64,000 nt of DNA from Hominilimicola fabiformis. GTDB taxonomy: Bacteria > Bacillota > Clostridia > UBA1381. Every line of letters begins with the position of its first letter. Within the stretch, counting starts at the first letter, position 1. The position numbers were made by a program, and so were the translations under genes. Where the stretch lies: positions 1 through 64,000 of the forward strand of contig NZ_JAJEQM010000001.1 of assembly GCF_020687385.1 (NCBI RefSeq), read 5' to 3'. The notes beneath the pieces were generated by a model, which saw only the letters and a list, made by a program, of their open reading frames with translations, was not told the DNA's origin and made no database searches. Positions 39,740 through 48,122 of this stretch are shown one piece after another.

Positions 39740-39836
39740 TATATCGCTCATCTCAGAATATACGGAGATTTTTGTTACCCCAATAAGCTCATCTCTCCCT
39801 CTTATTTGTACCGTGTATTCTGTAATGAGCGATATA
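39740..39836. repeat. long inverted repeat (26-bp arms)
   Basis: TATATCGCTCAT and ATGAGCGATATA are perfect outer arms. They extend inward through CAGAATATAC/GTGTATTCTG to CGG/CCG (39740-39765 and 39811-39836). Inside, GAGAT/ATCTC can also pair. It lies just after the SDR stop and could be a terminator, a processed RNA or a small palindromic mobile sequence. The rest of 39837-40167 shows no strong feature beyond the weak ORF at 40010. Confidence 0.6.
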
Positions 39837-40009
39837 TTGATATTAAGAGTGAAATACAGTGTATGTATGAATAGACTTGAGGACACAAAGCTCAATTAAC
39901 GAAATAGCTTAAGCTACGGCGATTATGAGGCACAGGAGTACTTTTTGAAGCTTGTAAAATAGCTTTAACATAAAAACAAAAAATTTAATGGGGAAATGCT
40001 CGGTAAACA

Positions 40010-40162
40010 GTGTGGTTACTTAAAGTAATCAAAGGATATAATGCACGTGTGATATTCTCGGTCAAGACCGAAAACGCATATACACAAATAAAAGAGTTAC
40101 TCTTCTATGCTCACATGAAAGCGAGCGTCGAAAAAATTTTAAACAGCGAAATGGAATATTAA
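40010..40162 (+). CDS. weak 50-residue ORF, possible gene remnant
   Basis: From GTG 40010 the frame reads WLLKVIKGYNARVIFSVKTE to a tail containing LNSEMEY. The composition is protein-like (amphipathic, charged), but there is no ribosome site and no family I recognise. An upstream piece in other frames (for example GDYEAQEYFLKLVK) also looks protein-like, so this may be a decayed gene. Confidence 0.2.
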   Translation: MWLLKVIKGYNARVIFSVKTENAYTQIKELLFYAHMKASVEKILNSEMEY

Positions 40163-40167
40163 CATAA

Positions 40168-40196
40168 TTGCATTATTGCGTAAGTAGTGATATAAT
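40168..40196 (+). promoter_or_regulatory. promoter for the MGMT-like gene
   Basis: TTGCAT (40168-40173), 17 bases and TATAAT (40191-40196) stand just before the start codon at 40211 or 40214, giving a nearly leaderless or very short leader transcript. Confidence 0.5.
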
Positions 40197-40210
40197 TATT
40201 TCGGTGATTA

Positions 40211-40516
40211 ATGATGAAGAACTTTTATGAAAAAGTGTATGACATAGTGGCACAGATACCGAAAGGGACAGTTACAACGTATGGGTGTATCGCAATGAGG
40301 TTGGGAAACATACGGCTCAGCCGACTTGTCGGAAATGCGTTGCACGCAAATATTGACCCTGTAAACATTCCTTGTCACAGAGTAGTAAACCGTGAGGGAA
40401 AGTTAGCACCGATGTATGTTTTCGGCGGAATTGACGCTCAAAAAGAGCGTCTTGAAAATGAGGGGGTTGTGGTTGACGGCGACAAAGTTGATTTGAAAAA
40501 ATATTTATGGAGATAA
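40211..40516 (+). CDS. MGMT-family DNA alkyltransferase-like protein
   Basis: The protein has 101 residues, corresponding to the C-terminal domain of O6-alkylguanine-DNA alkyltransferases without the N-terminal domain. It has the helix-turn-helix (IPKGTVTTYGCIAMRLG) and the active-site motif NIPCHRVVNREGK, with cysteine present. Because PCHR is kept, it is closer to active MGMT than to the ATL proteins, which replace the cysteine. GGTGA at 40203-40207 supports a start at 40211 or 40214. Confidence 0.82.
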   Translation: MMKNFYEKVYDIVAQIPKGTVTTYGCIAMRLGNIRLSRLVGNALHANIDPVNIPCHRVVNREGKLAPMYVFGGIDAQKERLENEGVVVDGDKVDLKKYLWR

Positions 40517-40838
40517 ATGGCAGTAAAAAAACTGCCCGTTGAGTCTGTCGACAAAATGTCGACAAAAAATCATAAAGTTCCTCAATAGTCGAAACTTTAG
40601 ATTTTAAGCAATTTCTGTCGCATAGGTCGTCAGAAATGATTTTTAATGAGGTTGCATTTTCAGTAGTTTTGCCTATGGCAAAACTACTCTGTGTGCGTCG
40701 AATGTCTTTCCGGTACGCCATCAAGCAACCAAAAATAAAGTAGACAAAACCATAACAGTTTTGTCTACAATTTGAAGGGACTGCGTGCAGTCCCTTATTT
40801 GCTTTTTTATTATAAATATGATATTCTAATAAAAAAAT
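40517..40838. repeat. palindrome-rich intergenic region with terminators
   Basis: No gene is visible. Hairpins are: GTCGACA repeats at about 40546-40565, ATTTCTG/CAGAAAT around 40609-40637, AGTAGTTTTGCC/GGCAAAACTACT (40662-40688), GTAGACAAAAC/GTTTTGTCTAC (40740-40768) and AAGGGACTGC/GCAGTCCCTT (40775-40796). The last is followed by a T-rich tail and is a likely terminator. Such density suggests small palindromic mobile sequences or a structured RNA. Confidence 0.5.
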
Positions 40839-40853
40839 TGAATGGAGAAAGTT

Positions 40854-41195
40854 ATGAACATACAGATATTTGGAAAATCGAAGTGTTTTGATACGAAAAA
40901 GGCGGAGAGATATTTTAAGGAGAGGAAAATAAAATATCAGCTAATCAATATGACCGAAAAGGGTATGAGCAAGGGTGAATACAACAGTGTCAAGCAAGCG
41001 GTCGGCGGATATGAAAACTTAATTGACGAAAAGGCAAAGGACAAAGACACTCTTATGCTTATAAAATATCTTGCCGACGAGGCGAAAGAGGACAAACTGC
41101 TTGAAAATCCTCAACTATTCAAAACACCGATTGTCAGAAACAGCAGACAGGCGACTGTCGGCTACAAACCGGAGGTATGGAAAACATGGGAATAA
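40854..41195 (+). CDS. ArsC/Spx-family thioredoxin-fold protein
   Basis: The protein has 113 residues, beginning MNIQIFGKSKCFDTKKAERYF. It has the ArsC/Spx fold with a single active-site cysteine (CFDT in place of CxxC), and ends with the family motif LFKTPIVRNSRQATVGY. It could be a thiol reductase or an Spx-like regulator; the single cysteine favours an ArsC-like enzyme. ATG 40842 is open, but GGAGAAAG lies just before ATG 40854. It overlaps the next gene by 10 bases. Confidence 0.75.
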   Translation: MNIQIFGKSKCFDTKKAERYFKERKIKYQLINMTEKGMSKGEYNSVKQAVGGYENLIDEKAKDKDTLMLIKYLADEAKEDKLLENPQLFKTPIVRNSRQATVGYKPEVWKTWE

Positions 41196-42256
41196 AGCGA
41201 GTTCCGACGTATTTCAATGAATTTGTCTGTATCGGCGGTGCGTGTGAAGATAACTGCTGTATCGGCTGGGAAGTCGATATTGACGATGAGAGTCTTGAAG
41301 TTTACAAATCGGTCAGCGGTGCATTTGGTGACAGGCTACGCCGTTATATGAATGACGAAAATAGTTTCACGCTTAAAAACAATCGTTGTCCATTTTTGAA
41401 CGACAAAAATTTATGCGATATTTTTATAAACATCGGCGAGGACAAGCTCTGCACCGTTTGTACGGAATATCCGCGATTTACCGAAATATACGGCAGTTTA
41501 ACTGAAAAAGGTCTTGGAATGTCGTGCGAAAGTGCGGCGGAATTTATCTTTAAAAGCGACAAGACTGTAAGTTTTGAAACGGAAAAGTTTGACTATGAAG
41601 AAGAATGTGACGAAGATTTTTTGAGGGTACTTTTGAATGTGCGTGAAAATATTTTTGACGTGCTAAAAAATCGAAAAATGAGCATATCGGACAGGGTTAA
41701 AACGATTTTAAATTATGCGTATGATGTGCAGGACAAAATCAATAACAACAACGTTGACAAAATACCTCAAAGTGTGGATAACTATGATTTTTCGCAAAGC
41801 GAAAAGTGTATAAATGACATAAAAGAGTGTGTCAAGCTATGTTTAAGCCTTGAAATTATGGAGGACAGCTGGACGGGTGTAATTGAAAACACGCTCGGAA
41901 TTTTTGACGATTACGATAATTTAAGCAGTGAATTTGATTTATACATAAGCGGACGCGAATACGAATATGAAAATTTGCTTGTGTACTTCATATACCGATA
42001 TTTGCTGAAAGCGGTGTTTGACTGTGACGTGCTGACAAAGGTGCGTTTTGCGGCGGTGTCGTATGTGATTATACGTCAGCTTGATATTGCACGTTGGCTT
42101 AGAAACGGAAAGGAATTTTCGCTTAAAGACAGAATAAAAAATTGTGTGTTGTATTCAAAGGAGGTTGAGCATTGTCAGGATAATATTGATTTCTTTGACG
42201 AGGAATTTTTGTTCAACCCAATCTTTGAACACAACAGATTTTTGAATTTAATTTAA
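41186..42256 (+). CDS. fliB: FliB-like lysine N-methylase
   Basis: The protein has 356 residues. Its cysteine-rich N-terminus (CIGGACEDNCCIGW, CPFLNDKNLCDI, CTVCTEYPRF) is the signature of flagellin lysine-N-methylase FliB. The rest is a helical region. ATG 41177 touches its ribosome site GGAGGT, so ATG 41186 is the likelier start. No flagellin gene is near, so the protein target here is open. The overlap with the ArsC/Spx-like gene indicates coupled translation. Confidence 0.75.
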   Translation: MGIKRVPTYFNEFVCIGGACEDNCCIGWEVDIDDESLEVYKSVSGAFGDRLRRYMNDENSFTLKNNRCPFLNDKNLCDIFINIGEDKLCTVCTEYPRFTEIYGSLTEKGLGMSCESAAEFIFKSDKTVSFETEKFDYEEECDEDFLRVLLNVRENIFDVLKNRKMSISDRVKTILNYAYDVQDKINNNNVDKIPQSVDNYDFSQSEKCINDIKECVKLCLSLEIMEDSWTGVIENTLGIFDDYDNLSSEFDLYISGREYEYENLLVYFIYRYLLKAVFDCDVLTKVRFAAVSYVIIRQLDIARWLRNGKEFSLKDRIKNCVLYSKEVEHCQDNIDFFDEEFLFNPIFEHNRFLNLI

Positions 42257-42289
42257 GTTTTTTCGATTTTGTATTGCAAAATATAATAA

Positions 42290-42545
42290 TTGACGAAAAA
42301 GAGCCGAGCGTTTTTGTTGCCGGTTTACTTCCGTTTTCTTCTCCGATATGTCTGCCTGTTAAAACGGTACAACCCATTGAACAGCCGATTACAAAGCTTG
42401 TAATAATTCTGCATAAGCTGACTGCCTATGTTTACGGCTGAAATCAACGACGTGCTGTTATACGCACCGACAACGGTATTACGGTATTATTATATATTCC
42501 TTATTCGGTTTTGCCAACGCCTTTTGTAAAATCGGTCAAACTTGA
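42290..42545 (-). pseudogene. MATE-family transporter remnant
   Basis: On the minus strand the order is LTDFTKGVGKT (a MATE N-terminus) then a stop; VVGAYNSTSLISAVNIGSQLM in another frame; then ITSFVIGCSMGCTVLTGRHI and GEENGSK in a third. The pieces line up in order with the first 100 residues of MATE transporters, with a deletion and at least one frameshift. The remainder is absent. The remaining bases to the acylation promoter hold nothing else. Confidence 0.5.
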
Positions 42546-42570
42546 CACATTATAAGTAAAATGCTATAAT
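42542..42570 (+). promoter_or_regulatory. consensus promoter of the acylation operon
   Basis: TTGACA (42542-42547), exactly 17 bases and TATAAT (42565-42570) match the sigma-A consensus fully. The start codon at 42622 is 52 bases downstream. The operon is probably strongly and constitutively expressed. Confidence 0.85.
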
Positions 42571-42621
42571 TAAAATAGATTACTATATACAAAATACGGT
42601 GTTTTCAGTATGGAGGAAATT

Positions 42622-44157
42622 ATGACGCATTTGAATTCTGCGGTAAAATTACTTGACAGAGCCGCTGAAAAGTTTAACGATAAAATTGCAATATCAGATG
42701 AATGGAGCGAAATTAGTTTCAGTGAATTGCAGAGAAAGGGAAAGGCTGTCGGAACGGCACTTGCAAAGACAACTCCGCAAGGATATATGCCTGCACCTGT
42801 TATGGTGTATTTGAAGAAAAGCATATCGTGCTTGGTTTGTTTTATGGGTGCGATGTACAGTGCAAATCCGTATGTGCCTACCGCTTACGATATGCCTGCG
42901 AACAGAATACAGAAAATTGTTGACTCACTTCAAGGCAGAGGTCATATAATCACAGATGCACAGGGTATGGAAACTTTAAAGACTATGAACATACCCGAGT
43001 CAATGAGTATTCATATATATGAGGAAATCGTTGAGACCGAAACGGACGGGGAGCTTATTGAAAAAACACTTAATTCGGTAATTGATACAGATCCGATTTA
43101 TATAATGTTCACATCTGGTTCGACAGGTGCACCGAAAGGCGTTACAGTGCCGCACAGAGGCGTTATAGATTATGCAATTTGGGTTGCAAAGACATTTAAT
43201 ATCAATGAAAATTCTATACTTGGAAATCAAGCACCGTTCTATTTTGATAATTCGATATTTGATATATACAGCTGTCTTTTGACAGGTGCAAAAATGGTGA
43301 TAATTCCTGAGACATTGTTTATGTTCCCTGTAAAGTTGCCAGAATTTGTGCGTGATAATGATATTACGACAATATTCTGGGTACCGACCGTTATGATTAA
43401 TGTGGCAAATTCGGGAGTGCTTTCGGAGATTGAATTGCCGAAACTTAAAAATGTGGTGTTCTGCGGTGAAGTAATGCCGAATACTCAACTTAATATATGG
43501 CGTAAGGCACAACCGCAATGCACATACGCAAACCTTTACGGTCCGACGGAAATTTCGGACGTATGTACTTATTATATTGTTGACAGACCTTTCAAGGACA
43601 GTGATTCACTTCCGATTGGTAAGGCTTGCGAGAATATGCGTATTATAATTCTTAACGAGAAGAATGAAATTGCAAAGACGAACGAACAAGGCGAAATATG
43701 CGTTATAGGTACAGGCGTATCGCTTGGATATTGGAATAATCCCGAAATTACGCAAAAGGCATTTATTCAAAATCCCGTTAATCCGTATTACGAGGAAAGA
43801 ATTTATCGTACAGGCGATTTGGCATATGTTAATGATGAAGGCCTCATTATCTACTTGGGAAGAATGGATAATCAGGTTAAGGTAAAAGGTAACAGAATTG
43901 AGCTTGGCGAAATCGAAAATGCCGCAATGTGTGTTGGCGGAGTTAAAGGTGCTTGTGCGGTGTTTGACGAGAAAAATCAGAAGATTGTGTTGTTTATAGA
44001 AAGTTGCGAGGCATTTAGGCTTAGAAAACTTAATCTTGAACTTAAAAAGTATATACCTAATTATATGTTGCCGGGCGACCTTGTTGTTATGGAAAAATTC
44101 CCGCATACCGCAAATGACAAGATTGACAGAGTTACACTAAAGAAATCTTTGGGATAA
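42622..44157 (+). CDS. DltA-like amino-acid adenylating enzyme 1
   Basis: The protein has 511 residues and is a free-standing AMP-binding (A-domain) enzyme. P-loop-like motif A3 is TSGSTGAPKGV (about residue 160), motif A5 is NLYGPTE, YRTGDL is present, and the A10 lysine is in NDKIDR. As in D-alanine ligase DltA it has FDNS, whose Asp should bind the substrate amine, and FCGE, whose Cys shapes the pocket in DltA. It would activate an amino acid and load it on the carrier encoded at 45713. ATG 42610 is open, but GGAGG lies just before ATG 42622. Its paralogue follows after 10 bases. Confidence 0.85.
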   Translation: MTHLNSAVKLLDRAAEKFNDKIAISDEWSEISFSELQRKGKAVGTALAKTTPQGYMPAPVMVYLKKSISCLVCFMGAMYSANPYVPTAYDMPANRIQKIVDSLQGRGHIITDAQGMETLKTMNIPESMSIHIYEEIVETETDGELIEKTLNSVIDTDPIYIMFTSGSTGAPKGVTVPHRGVIDYAIWVAKTFNINENSILGNQAPFYFDNSIFDIYSCLLTGAKMVIIPETLFMFPVKLPEFVRDNDITTIFWVPTVMINVANSGVLSEIELPKLKNVVFCGEVMPNTQLNIWRKAQPQCTYANLYGPTEISDVCTYYIVDRPFKDSDSLPIGKACENMRIIILNEKNEIAKTNEQGEICVIGTGVSLGYWNNPEITQKAFIQNPVNPYYEERIYRTGDLAYVNDEGLIIYLGRMDNQVKVKGNRIELGEIENAAMCVGGVKGACAVFDEKNQKIVLFIESCEAFRLRKLNLELKKYIPNYMLPGDLVVMEKFPHTANDKIDRVTLKKSLG

Positions 44158-44167
44158 AGGAAAAGCT

Positions 44168-45697
44168 ATGGAAACAATGATGCAAAGTGCCGTGTGCCTT
44201 TTGGAGCAGGCGGCGGAAAAGTTTAAAAATAAGACAGTATTTGAAGATAAGGACGGAAGTATTTCTTTTGAGGAATTGAGAGAAAAAAGCCGTATAATAG
44301 GAAGTGAACTTATTAAAAGAGTTGAAACAGGCAGAAAATGTCCTGTAATCGTATATTTGCCGAAAAGCATAAAATCAATAATCAGCTTTATGGGTTCGCT
44401 TTACAGTGCGTCACCGTATGTGCCGATTGATTACGCAATACCGATGGCGAGAATGGAAAAGACCGTTGAAAATCTTCATCCGACCGCGATAATAACAGAT
44501 ACGGACGGCAAGGCAAAACTTGAAAGTTTTAATCTTGACACAGAGATACTTATATTTGATGAGCTTGCAGACGGACAAGCCGATGATGCGGCGGTTGATA
44601 AGTCGCTGGGCGGTGTGTGCGATCTTGACCCTGCGTATATTATGTACACATCAGGCTCAACAGGTGTGCCGAAAGGCGTTACAATTTCAAACAGAGGTGT
44701 TATAGATTATATTGAATGGATTGTCAAAACATTCCCGATTGACGAAAACAGCGTAATCGGTATGCAGTCGGCGTTCCATTTTGACAATTCTGTTTTTGAT
44801 ATGTATACCACTTTTTATACGGGTGCAAAAACTATGATAATTCCCGAGATACTTTTTATGTATCCCGAAAAACTTATGGATTATATGACGGAAAACAAAA
44901 TTTCCGTTATCTTCTGGGTACCGACCGTTATGATAAGCGTTGCAAACGGCGGTGTGCTTGAAAATGCCGATTTGAGTGCATTAAAACTGATATTGTTTGC
45001 AGGCGAAGTAATGCCGAATACTCAACTTAATATATGGAGAAAATATTTGCCCGACTGTATGTATGTAAATATGTACGGTCCGACAGAGGCAACGGATATT
45101 GCAACGTATTATATCGTTGACAGAGAATATGAAAATCACGAAACTTTACCGATAGGTAAGGTTTGCAGAAATATGCGTGCATTGATTTTGAACGATGATG
45201 ATAAGCAATGTGCTGTCGGTGAACAAGGTGAACTTTGCATAAGCGGTACGGGTATTGCACTCGGATATTGGAATTCACCGGAGATTACGGCAAAGGCATT
45301 TGTTCAAAATCCGCTTAATACGAAATATCACGACAGAATTTACCGAACAGGCGACCTTGTTTATGAAAATGAAGAAGGCAATATAATTTTCATAGGCAGA
45401 AAGGACAGCCAAATTAAATTGAGAGGTAACAGAATTGAACTCGGTGACCTTGAAAGTGCGGCGGCGGCTATTGAGAATGTCGCAAGTGCATGCGCATTGT
45501 TTGACGCGGATAAACAGGAGATTGTATTGTTTATCGAAACAACAGCAGAAATTGTCGCAAGAAAGTTTAAGATGGAGCTTAAAAAATATGTTCCGGCATA
45601 TATGGTACCGGGCAAAATCGTAACTATGGAAAAGTTCCCTCACACACCGAGCGGAAAGATAGACAGAGTCGGTTTAAGAAAAACTTATATAAATTAA
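44168..45697 (+). CDS. DltA-like amino-acid adenylating enzyme 2
   Basis: The protein has 509 residues, colinear with the preceding enzyme throughout: TSGSTGVPKGV, HFDNSVFDMY, NMYGPTEA, YRTGDL and SGKIDR with the catalytic lysine. A key difference is FAGE in place of FCGE, so the pocket cysteine is alanine. In DltA this position is reported to affect D-/L- and size selectivity, so a second substrate is plausible. The Asp of FDNS is kept, which argues for an amino acid. AAAGGA precedes the start. It is either a second-substrate ligase or a diverging duplicate. Confidence 0.83.
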   Translation: METMMQSAVCLLEQAAEKFKNKTVFEDKDGSISFEELREKSRIIGSELIKRVETGRKCPVIVYLPKSIKSIISFMGSLYSASPYVPIDYAIPMARMEKTVENLHPTAIITDTDGKAKLESFNLDTEILIFDELADGQADDAAVDKSLGGVCDLDPAYIMYTSGSTGVPKGVTISNRGVIDYIEWIVKTFPIDENSVIGMQSAFHFDNSVFDMYTTFYTGAKTMIIPEILFMYPEKLMDYMTENKISVIFWVPTVMISVANGGVLENADLSALKLILFAGEVMPNTQLNIWRKYLPDCMYVNMYGPTEATDIATYYIVDREYENHETLPIGKVCRNMRALILNDDDKQCAVGEQGELCISGTGIALGYWNSPEITAKAFVQNPLNTKYHDRIYRTGDLVYENEEGNIIFIGRKDSQIKLRGNRIELGDLESAAAAIENVASACALFDADKQEIVLFIETTAEIVARKFKMELKKYVPAYMVPGKIVTMEKFPHTPSGKIDRVGLRKTYIN

Positions 45698-45712
45698 AAG
45701 GAGATAATTAAA

Positions 45713-45958
45713 ATGGAAGAAATCAAAGAAAAACTAAGAGCATTCATACAGGAGAAATTTGAAATTGATGATGATCCTGATTTTACAGATGATGTACATT
45801 TGTTCAACGAAGGTTTTGTCGATTCATTCGGCGCGGTTGAAATAATCCATTTTATCGAACAGACATACAACATCGAAATCACACAAAAGGATATAACACT
45901 TTATCCGATGAACACAATCGAAGAAATAGCTGAGGTTGTCGAAAATAAATTATCATAA
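45713..45958 (+). CDS. DltC-like acyl carrier protein
   Basis: The protein has 81 residues, acidic, with the phosphopantetheine serine in FVDSFGAVE (about S38) and the typical helix III region ITQKDITLYPMNTIEEIA. The DSFG context is that of D-alanyl carrier proteins rather than fatty-acid ACPs (DSL). One carrier serves both adenylating enzymes in this operon. AAAAGGAG lies before the start. Confidence 0.88.
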   Translation: MEEIKEKLRAFIQEKFEIDDDPDFTDDVHLFNEGFVDSFGAVEIIHFIEQTYNIEITQKDITLYPMNTIEEIAEVVENKLS

Positions 45959-45977
45959 TCAGAAAGGTAACGGATAA

Positions 45978-47126
45978 ATGTGGTATCTTCAGACAGATGT
46001 ACTTTTAAGACTTTTTATAGCCTGCGGTGCAATGATACTGATTTCAGGACTTTCAAGGCTGATTTTCAAAAAAGATTTCGGACCTAAAGTTCTTGTATTT
46101 GCAAGTATAGCAGTTATAGCATATGTTTCGTGGCAGCTTGCCATAGCGATTGTATGCTATACACTTATAACATTTATTTTCGCACGAATACTGAAACCGC
46201 TGAAAAAAACACGGCGGTTTTTCTTCGTACTGTTCAGTATTTTGTGTACAGTGCCGTTTTTCTACGGACGAATGACGGAGTTTTTCCCGCAGTTGCCTGT
46301 AATAATTACATTTGTGGGAATAGCGTATCATATGCTAAAAGCGGTTGACGTTATGTACTTCGTGTACTATACGGATATGGATATTCCGTTTTTGACGTAT
46401 GTGAATTATATGTTGTTTTTCCCGACGTTTACGGCAGGCCCGATTTTCAGATACAGAGATTTTCAAAAGGTATATAATAAACCCGTACCGCTAACGACAG
46501 ACAGATTTATAACTTGCGTAAAGCGATTTATAAAGGGTATGTTTAAGAAAATGGTTGTACTTTACTTTGTAAGCACATTCTTTAACTTCCTTGTCGCAAG
46601 CGAAAAACATTGGTATGTAAGCCTTGCGATAGTGGTTTTCAGCTATCTGTTCCTGTTCTTCGACTTGTCGGGTTACAGTGATATGGCGATAGCCGTAGGC
46701 TCGGTTATGGGATATACAGTACCCGAAAACTTCAGAAAGCCTTGGGCGGCGGCATCATTTACGCAGTTCTGGCGTAACTGGCACATAACTCTTTCCGATT
46801 GGGTCAGAGAACATATTTTTGTTGTATTAAACGGAAAAAAACTCGGAAAACTTGCTTCAGCCGGAATGGGCTTTCTTGTAATGTACGTTATGGAAATGTG
46901 GCACGGTTTTACTTGGGTGTACGTTATCGGCGGTATTTATAACGGTTTGTGTCTTGGTCTTGAAAACCTTTTGGGACTTACAAAGGCGGAAAAACGTAAG
47001 ATGAAAAAGCCTGTCTATATTGCAAGATGTATTATAGTAAATATGCTTTTTGCATTTAATACATTGATGTTTACCGTAACACCTGCACAGTTTTTTGAGA
47101 TACTTAAAGGATTTATAAGAATATGA
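45978..47126 (+). CDS. DltB-like MBOAT acyltransferase
   Basis: The protein has 382 residues with about 10-12 membrane segments. MBOAT markers are FDLSGYSDMAIA, FWRNWHITLSDWVREHIF and the catalytic histidine in MEMWHGFTW (about H309). It should pass the activated acyl group from the carrier across the membrane to an extracellular acceptor. It matches DltB in context and length. The next gene overlaps it (ATGA). Confidence 0.88.
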   Translation: MWYLQTDVLLRLFIACGAMILISGLSRLIFKKDFGPKVLVFASIAVIAYVSWQLAIAIVCYTLITFIFARILKPLKKTRRFFFVLFSILCTVPFFYGRMTEFFPQLPVIITFVGIAYHMLKAVDVMYFVYYTDMDIPFLTYVNYMLFFPTFTAGPIFRYRDFQKVYNKPVPLTTDRFITCVKRFIKGMFKKMVVLYFVSTFFNFLVASEKHWYVSLAIVVFSYLFLFFDLSGYSDMAIAVGSVMGYTVPENFRKPWAAASFTQFWRNWHITLSDWVREHIFVVLNGKKLGKLASAGMGFLVMYVMEMWHGFTWVYVIGGIYNGLCLGLENLLGLTKAEKRKMKKPVYIARCIIVNMLFAFNTLMFTVTPAQFFEILKGFIRI

Positions 47127-47986
47127 AAAAGATTGTAACAATAATTGCGATTGTACTTGCAATAGCGGTCGGTGATTTGGCACTGACTTATAACAATTTC
47201 ATAGTGAACAGTGATTATTTTGTGAAAAACGATTTTGAAATAACGCAGTATAAACACCCCGAAAAAGTTTGGGATAAGGTGTTTTTCGGAAACAGCGTTG
47301 TTATTTCGGCATATATGGAGGACGAGAGCAGTAAAGGATATGTCAATCTCGGTCTTGACTACGGTGTTGTTACCGACTTGTGGGAAATGATTGAGAAGAA
47401 GCATATAAATATCGGATCTGAACTTGTTATCGGACTGAATTATTTGACGTTGTATGACGAGTTTGAAACCAATCCGACATATATATGGCATAAAAAGCTG
47501 TATGAGCCGTATGCGTATTTTGAGCGTGACAGATTTTATCCTATGATAACAGACGGCTTTGATAAGCTGTTAAACGGCGAAAGTCCTTTGCCGTATAAAT
47601 ATCTTCCGCAGGAAAAGCATATTTATCATGGCGCAATGTCGGATAAAATGCTTGAAAAGACTATGGAAAATTATCAAGACGAATTTTTCAATCTTCCGAC
47701 GGAGAAGTTTTCAAAGAATGTGGCCGCACTTGAGAAGATTATAAATTACTGTAATGATAATAATATAAGGGTTAGAGCGGTTTGGATGCCGTGGAATACG
47801 AAACTTGAACAGCCTGAATTGTTGGGTGAAGTCAAGGCTATGGCAAACGAAGTATTTGATAAGTATAACGTGGAAGTGCTTGATATGGAAACTGCTTTGT
47901 CACCCGAATGTTTTTACGATACGGGACATTTGAATTATGACGTAGGGTCGGCTATATTTACACAAAAAATAGACGAGTGGCTGTAG
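47123..47986 (+). CDS. membrane-anchored SGNH protein (DltD-like)
   Basis: The protein has 287 residues. One N-terminal membrane helix (VTIIAIVLAIAVGDLAL) is followed by an extracellular SGNH hydrolase-like domain with the serine in FFGNSVV (about S58) and DTGHLNYDVG (D266, H269). It is shorter than DltD (about 400 residues) and closer in size to AlgX/PatB-type acylation partners. It should complete acyl transfer from the MBOAT to the cell-wall polymer. It overlaps the MBOAT gene by 4 bases. Confidence 0.78.
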   Translation: MKKIVTIIAIVLAIAVGDLALTYNNFIVNSDYFVKNDFEITQYKHPEKVWDKVFFGNSVVISAYMEDESSKGYVNLGLDYGVVTDLWEMIEKKHINIGSELVIGLNYLTLYDEFETNPTYIWHKKLYEPYAYFERDRFYPMITDGFDKLLNGESPLPYKYLPQEKHIYHGAMSDKMLEKTMENYQDEFFNLPTEKFSKNVAALEKIINYCNDNNIRVRAVWMPWNTKLEQPELLGEVKAMANEVFDKYNVEVLDMETALSPECFYDTGHLNYDVGSAIFTQKIDEWL

Positions 47987-48107
47987 AAAAATCGCCCACA
48001 GCACTACTTTTTGCTTGGGCTGGTCGCAGACTGATAGTCTGCTGCTCGCCCATGCAACCGGGGGCAGTACATATGTACAGCACCGCAAGTTGGCTGTGAA
48101 CAATTTT
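47987..48107. repeat. structured palindromic insert within the operon
   Basis: The 121-base stretch folds on itself. An outer stem pairs CACAGC (47997-48002) with GCTGTG (48093-48098), extended by A/T pairs; TGCTTGGGC pairs with GCCCATGCA (48012-48020 and 48048-48056) with one mismatch; GCAGACT/AGTCTGC with a GAT loop lies inside (48026-48042); and GTACATATGTAC is a perfect palindrome (48067-48078). It has no ribosome site of its own and is GC-richer than its surroundings. It looks like a dispersed palindromic element inserted between two acylation genes. Confidence 0.6.
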
Positions 48108-48122
48108 TGGAAGGATCTTTAT

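Noticed and set aside
42301-42441. Plus-strand frame starting EPSVFVAGLLPF
   Set aside because: No start codon or ribosome site; the opposite strand gives better similarity to a MATE transporter.
43000-44106. Minus-strand ORFs of 166 and 172 codons
   Set aside because: They are antisense to the first adenylating enzyme, without ribosome sites and with shadow-frame composition.
48015-48122. Longer N-terminus for the DltX-like protein
   Set aside because: The extension runs through the palindromic insert, has no ribosome site and would put 36 polar residues before the helix.
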